From NCBI GenBank assembly GCA_005776735.1, contig SXOM01000057.1, positions 1 to 7,054 on the forward strand: 7,054 bases of DNA. The letters are read 5' to 3'. Every line of letters starts with the position of its first letter. The first letter of the stretch is position 1. The DNA comes from Pseudomonadota bacterium. GTDB taxonomy: Bacteria > Myxococcota_A > UBA796 > SXON01. This document shows positions 1-6,435 of the stretch, in pieces. The position numbers and the translations under genes are program-made. The notes beneath the pieces are model-generated. The model was given only the letters and a program-made list of their open reading frames with translations. It was not told where the DNA came from and did not search any database.

Positions 1-66
1 GCCCCGGCGCGCGGCGCCCGCCGGCCTCGGCCGCTCGACGCGGACGGTCGCGGGGCGCCGCCCCCG

Positions 67-1599
67 CTACCCTGCGCGGGCGACGCCGGCGGCGATGAGG
101 GTGGCCATCGCCATGGTCGTGACGCTCGGGTTGACGCCGAGCGAAGTGGGGAAGATGCTCGAGTCGGAGAGGTAGAGCCCCTCGTACCGGTGCGAGCGCC
201 CGTCGGGCCGGATGACGCTGGTGACCGGGTCGTGCCCCATGCGACAGGTCGACATCGGGTGGCTGGCGTAGAGCGTGAAGTCGCGGATGGTCCGGTCGGC
301 GAGGCCCGCCTCGAGCGCCGCGGCGGTGTCCACGCGGCCGACCCCCGCCACCGGGCAGAACAACCACTCGGCCCCGCCGGCGAGCAGCACCTCGGCGCTG
401 GCCACCATGCCGGCCTTGATGCGGGCGACGTCCTCGTCGGAGAAGTCGTACTGGAGCTTGGCCCGGCCGTCGGGCCAACGGCCCACCGTGCCCGACGAGT
501 GGTCGGAGATCATCACGAGCAGGCCCGCGAGGTGCGGCAACAGCTTCATCGCCTCCGGAGCGGCGACGCCCTGGCCGGCGAGCGACAACAACGCCACCTC
601 GGGCGGGAGGGAGCTGGTGTGCGGGAGCACCCCGGGCAGCCCAGGCACGTGGAAGTAGGCCCCCTGCGTCGCGCCCTTCCACCAGTTGACCTCGTGCTTG
701 CACACCCCGAAGACCGCGTTTCCGGGATGGGTGTGCAGCCCCACGCCGACCGCGGGCCCCAGGTCGAGGCGGGTCCCGGCGAGGAAGCGGGGCGTGCCGA
801 TGCCGCCGGCGGCCACGATGACCTTGGCGGCGCGCACGGTGACCTTCCCGCCCGGCTCCCGTGTGTCGGGATGCTTCATCCGACCCACGAGGCCCACCAC
901 CCGGTCGCCGGTGTAGAGGAAGTCCTCGACGACCGTGTCGGCCTGGATGCGCGCACCGTTGGTGGCGGCCTCGGCCAGGAAGTTGTGGTTGGTGCTGGCC
1001 TTGCCGCCGGTGGGACACCCGTAGTAACAGGTGCCACACCCTACACAACGGGGGGTGTACCGCGCGAGGTAGCCGCCGGGGTAGCCCGCGACCTTGGCGC
1101 CGCGGATCACCAGCTCGCTGTTTTCACCGGCGACGGCGGGGAGCGTGTCCCAGATGCCGAGGTACTCCCAGAGCCAGTCGTAGACCGGCCGCATGTTGGC
1201 CGCGGAGTACCGCATGTCGCCGAGCAGGTCGGACCAGGAGTCGAGCACCGTGTCGGGGCAGCGCCACGCGATGGCGCTGTTGATGAGCGTACCCCCGCCG
1301 ACGCCGCGCCCCGCCGCGATGGGCATGAGCGCGCGGCCGGTGGCGACCATCCCGCCGCCCTCCTGCATGTGGTAGCGCATGACCGCGCCCTGGTTGGGCC
1401 GGAACCGCTCCTCGGGCGGACCCTCCTCGAGGAGCACCACGCGGAGCCCGAGGTCGGCGAGCGTGCGCGCCGCGGCCGCCCCGCCGGGACCCGTCCCGAG
1501 GATGGCGACGTCGCACTCGAGATCGCGGTCGAGGGTGGAGTAGCCGTCGGCCTGGGGGGCGGGTTTCCAGAGGTAGCCTTGTCCGGGGGTCCAGCGCAT
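67..1599 (-). CDS. GMC-family FAD-dependent oxidoreductase with four-cysteine cluster motif (catalytic subunit of a putative membrane-linked dehydrogenase)
   Basis: The 510-residue product probably oxidises an alcohol, sugar or sterol hydroxyl using FAD; the substrate cannot be read from the sequence. An FAD-binding Rossmann motif GTGPGG lies at residues 35-40 with the acidic strand-end E58. The GMC flavin signature GRGVGGGTLINSA is at 97-109. The C-terminal domain has the SHPMSTCRMG block with candidate catalytic H447 and the NPSVTTMAMA block with N490. A C-x2-C-x2-C-x3-C motif (C185, C188, C191, C195) resembles the cysteine block of FAD glucose and gluconate dehydrogenases, where an Fe-S cluster relays electrons, and of long-chain alcohol oxidases. 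It has no signal peptide. The Tat-signal small-subunit gene ends 2 bases upstream, so co-export as a complex is inferred. The ATG is supported by GGGGA six bases upstream and by the short gene gap. The frame stays open further upstream, but that stretch overlaps the neighbouring gene and encodes low-complexity Arg/Ala/Pro sequence, so I did not extend the gene. Confidence 0.93.
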   Translation of the reverse strand: MRWTPGQGYLWKPAPQADGYSTLDRDLECDVAILGTGPGGAAAARTLADLGLRVVLLEEGPPEERFRPNQGAVMRYHMQEGGGMVATGRALMPIAAGRGVGGGTLINSAIAWRCPDTVLDSWSDLLGDMRYSAANMRPVYDWLWEYLGIWDTLPAVAGENSELVIRGAKVAGYPGGYLARYTPRCVGCGTCYYGCPTGGKASTNHNFLAEAATNGARIQADTVVEDFLYTGDRVVGLVGRMKHPDTREPGGKVTVRAAKVIVAAGGIGTPRFLAGTRLDLGPAVGVGLHTHPGNAVFGVCKHEVNWWKGATQGAYFHVPGLPGVLPHTSSLPPEVALLSLAGQGVAAPEAMKLLPHLAGLLVMISDHSSGTVGRWPDGRAKLQYDFSDEDVARIKAGMVASAEVLLAGGAEWLFCPVAGVGRVDTAAALEAGLADRTIRDFTLYASHPMSTCRMGHDPVTSVIRPDGRSHRYEGLYLSDSSIFPTSLGVNPSVTTMAMATLIAAGVARAG

Positions 1600-1601
1600 C
1601 G

Positions 1602-2120
1602 TCAGTCCCCGTAGCCGCAGAGGAATTGGCGGGAGAGCACCGCGCTCACGTCGGGATGGACGGTGTAGGCCATCGCCACGAAGATGTAGACGCTGGCGAC
1701 CAGGCCCCGGAGCTCGGCGATGTCGCTGTGCACCCACCCGTCGAGCACCGCGATCGCCTCGATGCCGGCGAGCTCGCGGAACGGCCGGCCGTGCGTGGGC
1801 CGCGGCCACTGGTCGAGCGCGTGCAGCCCCAGCCGCAACATCTTCCGCTGGAACGGGGCCATGCCGTCGAGCACCGTGTCGAAGAAGCGGCCCACGCCGG
1901 CCTCGGCCCCCCGCAGCGGCAGGTCCGGCGAAGGGGGGAAGATCGCGTCGGCGAGGGCATCGCAGAAGTCGATCTCGTCGCGGCTGAGGTGGCGCGTGGC
2001 CGAATCGTGCGGCTGGTTCCACCACACCTGCGAGGCCGCCCCCACCACCGCCGTGCCCGCCACCGCCGCCGTGGCGAAGGCGCCGGCCGCGGTGAGGAGA
2101 TGCCGGCGAGTGGGGCGCAC
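1602..2120 (-). CDS. Tat-exported small subunit, gluconate 2-dehydrogenase subunit 3 family
   Basis: The 172-residue protein begins with a twin-arginine signal: TRRHLLTAAG at residues 4-13, then an Ala/Val/Gly-rich hydrophobic stretch to about residue 29, with possible cleavage near A28-A29. The mature part carries the family hallmarks ALADAIFPP (55-63) and GAEAGVGRFFD (71-81), followed by helical sequence with conserved-looking Trp and Arg residues. Proteins of this family are the gamma/chaperone-like subunit of three-part FAD dehydrogenases. They are thought to carry the signal-less catalytic subunit through the Tat pathway. The partner GMC gene follows after 2 bases, which fits that role. 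The start is GTG, chosen because it places the RR motif at the N-terminus. No Shine-Dalgarno sequence precedes it, so leaderless translation is possible. Family assignment is by motif recognition, and length is within the usual range of roughly 150-250 residues. Confidence 0.86.
   Translation of the reverse strand: MRPTRRHLLTAAGAFATAAVAGTAVVGAASQVWWNQPHDSATRHLSRDEIDFCDALADAIFPPSPDLPLRGAEAGVGRFFDTVLDGMAPFQRKMLRLGLHALDQWPRPTHGRPFRELAGIEAIAVLDGWVHSDIAELRGLVASVYIFVAMAYTVHPDVSAVLSRQFLCGYGD
1606..1610 (-). promoter_or_regulatory. Ribosome binding site for the GMC oxidoreductase
   Basis: On the minus strand GGGGA lies six bases before the ATG, inside the last codons of the upstream small-subunit gene. 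It supports the short 510-residue start and suggests translation coupled to the upstream gene. Confidence 0.6.
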
Positions 2121-2203
2121 GCGCCCGGCTATCGCGCCGGGGCCGCCGGCGTCGGCCCGGCCCCCACAACCGTGATAGCTGCCCGGCCCTTCGGAGGTTC
2201 CCC
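2121..2203. promoter_or_regulatory. Divergent intergenic region between the dehydrogenase operon and ileS
   Basis: This 83-base gap is the only non-coding stretch of any size and must hold the start signals for both operons. The hexamer GATAGC occurs facing each way: on the plus strand at 2174-2179 and on the minus strand at 2128-2133. Each lies at a plausible -10 position, but each matches TATAAT at only three positions and I see no convincing -35. I found no T-box-like leader. With so little room upstream of ileS, a tRNA-sensing riboswitch is unlikely. Confidence 0.45.
2193..2197 (+). promoter_or_regulatory. Ribosome binding site for ileS
   Basis: A consensus GGAGG sits six bases before the GTG at 2204. 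This fixes the ileS start at a GTG codon and excludes later in-frame starts. Confidence 0.85.
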
Positions 2204-5200
2204 GTGGCCGAGCTCTACCCCCGCGTCGAGTCGTGGATCGACTGGATCCGGCTCGAGCACGAGATGCAGGCGTTCTGGGACGCCGAGGCGACCTTCGCCC
2301 GCCTGCGCGAGCAGAACGCGGGCGGCGAGCCGTGGTCGTTCCTCGACGGGCCGATCACCGCCAACAACCCGATGGGCGTGCACCACGCCTGGGGTCGCTC
2401 GCTCAAGGACCTGTACTGCCGCTACTGGGCGATGAACGGGCGCAAGCTCCGCTACCAGAACGGGTTCGACTGCCAGGGGTTGTGGGTCGAGGTCGAGGTC
2501 GAGAAGGAGCTCGGGTTCGCGTCGAAGCGCGACATCGCCGAGTTCGGCCTCGAGAAGTTCGTGAAGGCGTGCAAGGAGCGGGTGCTCACCTACGCCGCCC
2601 GGCAGACGCGCCAGAGCATCCGCCTCGGGTACTGGATGGAGTGGGACCGCCCCGAGCTGCTCGAGCAGCTCCGCGACGACCTGCGCGCGGGCAAGGCCGA
2701 GACCGAAGCCGTGGCCACCAACGGGCGCACGTTGCGCGGGAGCCCCGAGGCCCTGGTCGGAAAGCTCGGCACCGCCGAGATGGGTGGGAGCTACTTCACC
2801 TTCTCGACCGAGAACAACTACACCATCTGGAAGTTCCTGCAGAAGTGCCACCACCAGGGGCGGTTGCGGCGGGGCAACGACGTGATGCCGTGGTGTTGTC
2901 GTTGCGGCACCGGCCTGAGCCAGATGGAGGTCACCGAGGGCCGCAAGATCGTCGAGCACGTCTCGACGTACGTGCGGTTCCCGCTCGTGGGGCGGGAGAA
3001 GGAGGCGCTTTTGGTGTGGACCACCACGCCGTGGACGTTGTCGTCCAACGTGGCCGCCGCGGTGCACCCGGACCTCGACTACCTCAAGGTGCGCCACCAG
3101 GGGTGGACGCTGTACGTGTCCAAGGGTGCCTACGAGCGGGCGCGCGAGCGCAACCTCGAGGCGGCCGGCGACAAGAAGAGCTTCAAGCTCCCGAGCGTGG
3201 AGAAGTTGCTCAAGGGCGTCGGCGAGGTGGAGGTGCTCGGGACGGTCAAGGGCGCCGAGCTCGTCGGCCTGCAGTACCAGGGCCCCTACGACCACTTCTC
3301 CGCGCAGCAGCAGCCGCGCGAGGTGGGGAAGTCCGGCCTGCGCAAGACCGCGGTCGAATGCCACCGGGTGCTCGCCTGGGACATGGTGAGCGACGGCGAA
3401 GGCACCGGCATCGTGCACATCGCCCCCGGCTGCGGCGCCGAGGACGCAGAGCTCGGCAAGCACGAGCAGATCGTCGCCATCGCCCCGTTGGCCGAGACGG
3501 GCGAGTACCTCGACGGGTTCGGGGAGCTCAGCGGCCAGCACGTGCTCGCGGTCACCGACACCATCGTCGAGGACCTCAAGGCCCGCGGCGTGCTCGTGGT
3601 GCGCGAACGCTACCCCCACGTGTACCCGCACTGTTGGCGTTGTAAGCAGGAGCTCGTGTTCCGGCTGGTCGACGAGTGGTTCATCGACATGGGGTGGCGC
3701 GAGCGCATCCAGGCGGTGGTCCCCCAGATCCGTTGGATCCCGGGCGAGGGGGAAGCGCGCGAGATGGACTGGTTGCGCAACATGGGCGACTGGATGATCT
3801 CCAAGAAGCGCTTCTGGGGCCTGGCCCTGCCCATCTGGGTGTGCCGAGGCTGCGATCGGTTCGACGTCGTCGGGTCGGAAGCGGAGCTGAAGGAGCGTTG
3901 CGTCGAAGGGTGGGATCAGTTCGCCGGCCACACGCCGCACCGCCCCTTCGTCGACGCGGTCAAGCTCGGCTGCCCCGACTGCGGCGGGGTGATGGAGCGG
4001 GTGCCGGACGTGGGCAACCCGTGGTTGGACGCGGGCATCGTCCCGTACAGCACGCTCGGGTACACCACGGATCGTGCGCACTGGGAGCAGTGGTTCCCCG
4101 CCGAGCTGGTGCTCGAGTGTTTCCCCGGCCAGTTCCGCAACTGGTTCTACGCGCTGTTGGCCATGAGCGCGATGATGGAGGACCGGCCGCCGTTTCGCAC
4201 GCTCCTCGGGCACGGCCTCGTGCGCGACGAGAAGGGCGAAGAGATGCACAAGTCCAAGGGCAACGCCATCTGGTTCGACGACGCCGCCGAACAGTACGGC
4301 GCCGACGCGATGCGTTGGTTGTACGCCCGCCAGGACCCGGTGCAGAACCTGAACTTCGGCGCGGGTCCGCTGCGCGAGGTGCGCGGCGGCTTCCTCAACC
4401 AGCTCTGGAACACCCACGCGTTCTTCGTCAACTACGCCCGGATCGCCGGGTTCCGGCCCGCGGACGAGGCGGTGCCGTTCCACCTGCGGCCCGACTTCGA
4501 TCGGTGGATCCTCACCGAGCTGCAGGGCACCATCGCCACGTGCCGGGGTGCGATCGAACGGTTCGAACACCACCTCGCCGCGCGGGAGCTCGAGCGATTC
4601 GTGGAGACGCTGAGCAACTGGTATGTGCGCCACAACCGCAAACGTTTCCGCGCCGACGCCGAAGACGGCGCGGCCGCGTTCCAGACCCTCGAAGCCTGCC
4701 TCGACGCGGTCATCCGCCTCCTCGCGCCGATGATCCCGTTCACCGCCGAGAAGTTGTGGCAGAACACCATCGCGGGCCCGCGGCCCGAGGCCGCGCGGAG
4801 TGTGCACCTCGCGAAGATGCCCGCGGTGGACGAAGCGCTCCGCGACGAGGTGCTCGCCGACGAGATGCGCGCGCTGGTGCGCTACACGTCGTTGGCCATC
4901 GCCAGCCGCGACGCCGCGAAGCTCAAGCTGCGCCAGCCGTTGGGGCGCCTCGCGGTCGGCACCACCACCGAGCAGGAGCGACGCGCGCTCGCACGGTTCG
5001 GCGACATGTTGCGCGACGAGCTCAACGTCAAGGAGCTGGAGCTCCACCCGGTCGGTACGCCGAGCCCGCTCGGGTGGGTGGTCAAGCCCGACTTCAAGGC
5101 CCTCGGCGCCAAGGTGGGCGGCCAGATGGGCGAGGTGGTCAAGGCGGTGCAGGTGCACCAGGCGGCGCTGGTGGCCGAGCTCCGCAAGTCCGACACCGTC

Positions 5201-5599
5201 ACCCTCCCCGGCATCGACGCCGCGCTCCGCCGGAGCGACTTCCTCGTGCAGGTGGTCCAGCCCGACGGGTGGTCGGCCGCGGAGGAGAAGGGCGCCTGGT
5301 GTGCGGTCAGCACCGAGATCACGCGCGAGCTGATGCTCGAGGGCCTGATGCGCGACGTGCTCCGCCGCGTGATGGCGCTGCGAAAGGAGCAGGGGCTCGA
5401 GATCTCCGACCGCGTGGTGGTGGCGTGGGACGCCGACGACGCCGACGTGGTCGCGGCGATCGAGGCATGGACCGCCGACCTCGCGACCGACCTGCAGGCC
5501 ACCCACCTGGGCCGCGAGCCCGGGCTGGACACCCCGCCGCTGGAGCTGGGCGGGGGCAAGGGGGTCCGGGTCAGGTTGGAGCGCGCGGCGGTCGTCTGA
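2204..5599 (+). CDS. ileS: Isoleucine--tRNA ligase, type 2-like, with swapped GVHH signature motif
   Basis: This cytoplasmic enzyme charges tRNA-Ile with isoleucine and edits mischarged valine. At 1131 residues it is longer than typical bacterial type 1 enzymes and in the type 2 range. In order: the class I signature region at 48-69, where HxGH is replaced by GVHH (58-61); C231/C234 and C477/C480, a likely zinc site; the editing domain with TTTPWT (273-278) and GTGIVHIAPG (400-409) plus D414; a second cysteine set C547/C550 and C590/C593; a KMSKS equivalent EMHKS (680-684) keeping K683; an anticodon-binding helical domain from about 765 to 890; and a C-terminal domain with KLKLRQPL (906-913) and VKPDFKALG (960-968), typical of type 2 IleRS. 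About 47 residues (149-195) look inserted after YWMEWD. The GTG start has a consensus GGAGG. The stop overlaps the next start (TGATG). ValRS was considered, but the C-terminal domain and HCWRC/CGGVMERV blocks fit IleRS better. Whether the genome has a second ileS is unknown. Confidence 0.95.
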   Translation: MAELYPRVESWIDWIRLEHEMQAFWDAEATFARLREQNAGGEPWSFLDGPITANNPMGVHHAWGRSLKDLYCRYWAMNGRKLRYQNGFDCQGLWVEVEVEKELGFASKRDIAEFGLEKFVKACKERVLTYAARQTRQSIRLGYWMEWDRPELLEQLRDDLRAGKAETEAVATNGRTLRGSPEALVGKLGTAEMGGSYFTFSTENNYTIWKFLQKCHHQGRLRRGNDVMPWCCRCGTGLSQMEVTEGRKIVEHVSTYVRFPLVGREKEALLVWTTTPWTLSSNVAAAVHPDLDYLKVRHQGWTLYVSKGAYERARERNLEAAGDKKSFKLPSVEKLLKGVGEVEVLGTVKGAELVGLQYQGPYDHFSAQQQPREVGKSGLRKTAVECHRVLAWDMVSDGEGTGIVHIAPGCGAEDAELGKHEQIVAIAPLAETGEYLDGFGELSGQHVLAVTDTIVEDLKARGVLVVRERYPHVYPHCWRCKQELVFRLVDEWFIDMGWRERIQAVVPQIRWIPGEGEAREMDWLRNMGDWMISKKRFWGLALPIWVCRGCDRFDVVGSEAELKERCVEGWDQFAGHTPHRPFVDAVKLGCPDCGGVMERVPDVGNPWLDAGIVPYSTLGYTTDRAHWEQWFPAELVLECFPGQFRNWFYALLAMSAMMEDRPPFRTLLGHGLVRDEKGEEMHKSKGNAIWFDDAAEQYGADAMRWLYARQDPVQNLNFGAGPLREVRGGFLNQLWNTHAFFVNYARIAGFRPADEAVPFHLRPDFDRWILTELQGTIATCRGAIERFEHHLAARELERFVETLSNWYVRHNRKRFRADAEDGAAAFQTLEACLDAVIRLLAPMIPFTAEKLWQNTIAGPRPEAARSVHLAKMPAVDEALRDEVLADEMRALVRYTSLAIASRDAAKLKLRQPLGRLAVGTTTEQERRALARFGDMLRDELNVKELELHPVGTPSPLGWVVKPDFKALGAKVGGQMGEVVKAVQVHQAALVAELRKSDTVTLPGIDAALRRSDFLVQVVQPDGWSAAEEKGAWCAVSTEITRELMLEGLMRDVLRRVMALRKEQGLEISDRVVVAWDADDADVVAAIEAWTADLATDLQATHLGREPGLDTPPLELGGGKGVRVRLERAAVV

Positions 5600-6435
5600 T
5601 GGCGCGCACGCTCGACTTCGCCGACCACCGCCGTGATCTCGGCGACAATCGGTACGTCTACGCCGTGGTTTCGCGCCGCGCCGGGGGCCTGTCCATCGGG
5701 GTGAACCTCAACCCCGACAAGGTGTGCAACTTCGATTGTCCGTACTGCCAGGTGGACCGGACGGTGCCCGGCGGCCCCGCGAAGATCGACGTCGAGCGGC
5801 TGGAGGACGAGCTCGCGCACCTGCTCGGGCTCGTCGGGTCCGGGCAGCTCTGGGACACCCCGCCGTTCGACACCGCCGCGCCTGCCCACCGCCGCGTGGT
5901 CGACATCGCCTTCGCCGGCGACGGCGAGCCCACCTCGCCGCGGGAGTTTCCCGCCGCCGCGTCCACGGTTCGTCGCGTCCGAGATGCGTTGGCACCAGGC
6001 GTGCCGGTTCGGTTGCTCACCAACGCCACCCTGTTGCATCGCGAGCGTGTCCGATCCGCGCTGGTCGACATCGACGAGGCGTGGTGCAAGCTCGACGCCG
6101 GCACCGAGGCCTGGTATCGTCGGGTCGACGGCACCCGCTTCCCGTTCGCCCGTGTGTTGCGAAACCTCCGCGAGCTCGCCGCCCGGCGCCCCATCGTGGT
6201 GCAGTCGATGTTCTGCGCGGTGGGCCCCGATCGGCCCGACGCGACCGAGATCGACGCGTGGGTCGCGCGGCTCCGGGACATCGTGGCCACCGGGCGCATC
6301 GCCGAGGTGCAGGTGTACACGGTCGCGCGGCGTCCGGCCGACGACACGGTGTCGCCGCTCTCCGCCGCCGAGCTCGACACCATCGGCGCCGCAGCGCGTG
6401 CGGCGGGCCTGGTCGTCCGGGTGGTGGGGGTCTGA
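5599..6435 (+). CDS. Radical SAM protein of unknown function
   Basis: The 278-residue protein has the radical SAM cluster motif C-x3-C-x2-C (C43, C47, C50) within KVCNFDCPYCQVDR. These cysteines would hold the [4Fe-4S] cluster that cleaves S-adenosylmethionine to a 5'-deoxyadenosyl radical. GDGEPT at 107-112 corresponds to the GGE-type motif contacting the SAM amino group. Later blocks LLTNATLL, KLDAGTEAWYRRVDG and VQVYTVARRP are typical of a COG0731-like group of stand-alone radical SAM proteins. No extra auxiliary-cluster domain is visible after the core. The substrate is unknown; a role in RNA modification is only a guess from distant similarity to wyosine-type enzymes and from the ileS context. 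The ATG shares its A with the ileS TGA stop, and no well-placed Shine-Dalgarno is visible, so translation likely depends on ribosomes finishing ileS. The frame extends open upstream within ileS, but only as antisense-like low-complexity sequence. Confidence 0.93.
   Translation: MARTLDFADHRRDLGDNRYVYAVVSRRAGGLSIGVNLNPDKVCNFDCPYCQVDRTVPGGPAKIDVERLEDELAHLLGLVGSGQLWDTPPFDTAAPAHRRVVDIAFAGDGEPTSPREFPAAASTVRRVRDALAPGVPVRLLTNATLLHRERVRSALVDIDEAWCKLDAGTEAWYRRVDGTRFPFARVLRNLRELAARRPIVVQSMFCAVGPDRPDATEIDAWVARLRDIVATGRIAEVQVYTVARRPADDTVSPLSAAELDTIGAAARAAGLVVRVVGV

Noticed and set aside
52..64. GGGGC-GCC-GCCCC inverted repeat just after the GMC stop codon, a possible terminator.
   Set aside because: The stem is only five pairs, there is no T-run after it on the minus strand, and such short GC repeats are expected by chance at this GC content.
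1..66. Possible start or end of another gene at the left edge.
   Set aside because: No ATG or GTG is present on the minus strand after the GMC stop, and no plus-strand frame shows recognisable protein sequence.
190..1614. A 474-codon plus-strand frame antisense to the GMC gene, with further shorter plus-strand frames nearby.
   Set aside because: Compositionally biased sequence without family motifs. The minus-strand gene explains the region fully.
1600..2169. N-terminal extension of the GMC oxidoreductase to about 700 residues.
   Set aside because: The extension overlaps the Tat small-subunit gene in another frame and is Arg/Gly/His-rich without motifs. The start at 1599 has a suitable ribosome binding site.
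2129..5506. A 1125-codon open frame on the minus strand, antisense to ileS.
   Set aside because: Its translation is His/Leu/Arg/Val-rich low-complexity sequence with no domain motif. It mirrors the codon bias of ileS, as expected for antisense frames in GC-rich DNA.
3676..5598. A long plus-strand open frame leading into the radical SAM gene, which could suggest an N-terminal fusion.
   Set aside because: The upstream 640 residues are Arg/Ala/Gly/Pro-rich out-of-frame reading of ileS. The recognisable protein begins at the ATG overlapping the ileS stop.
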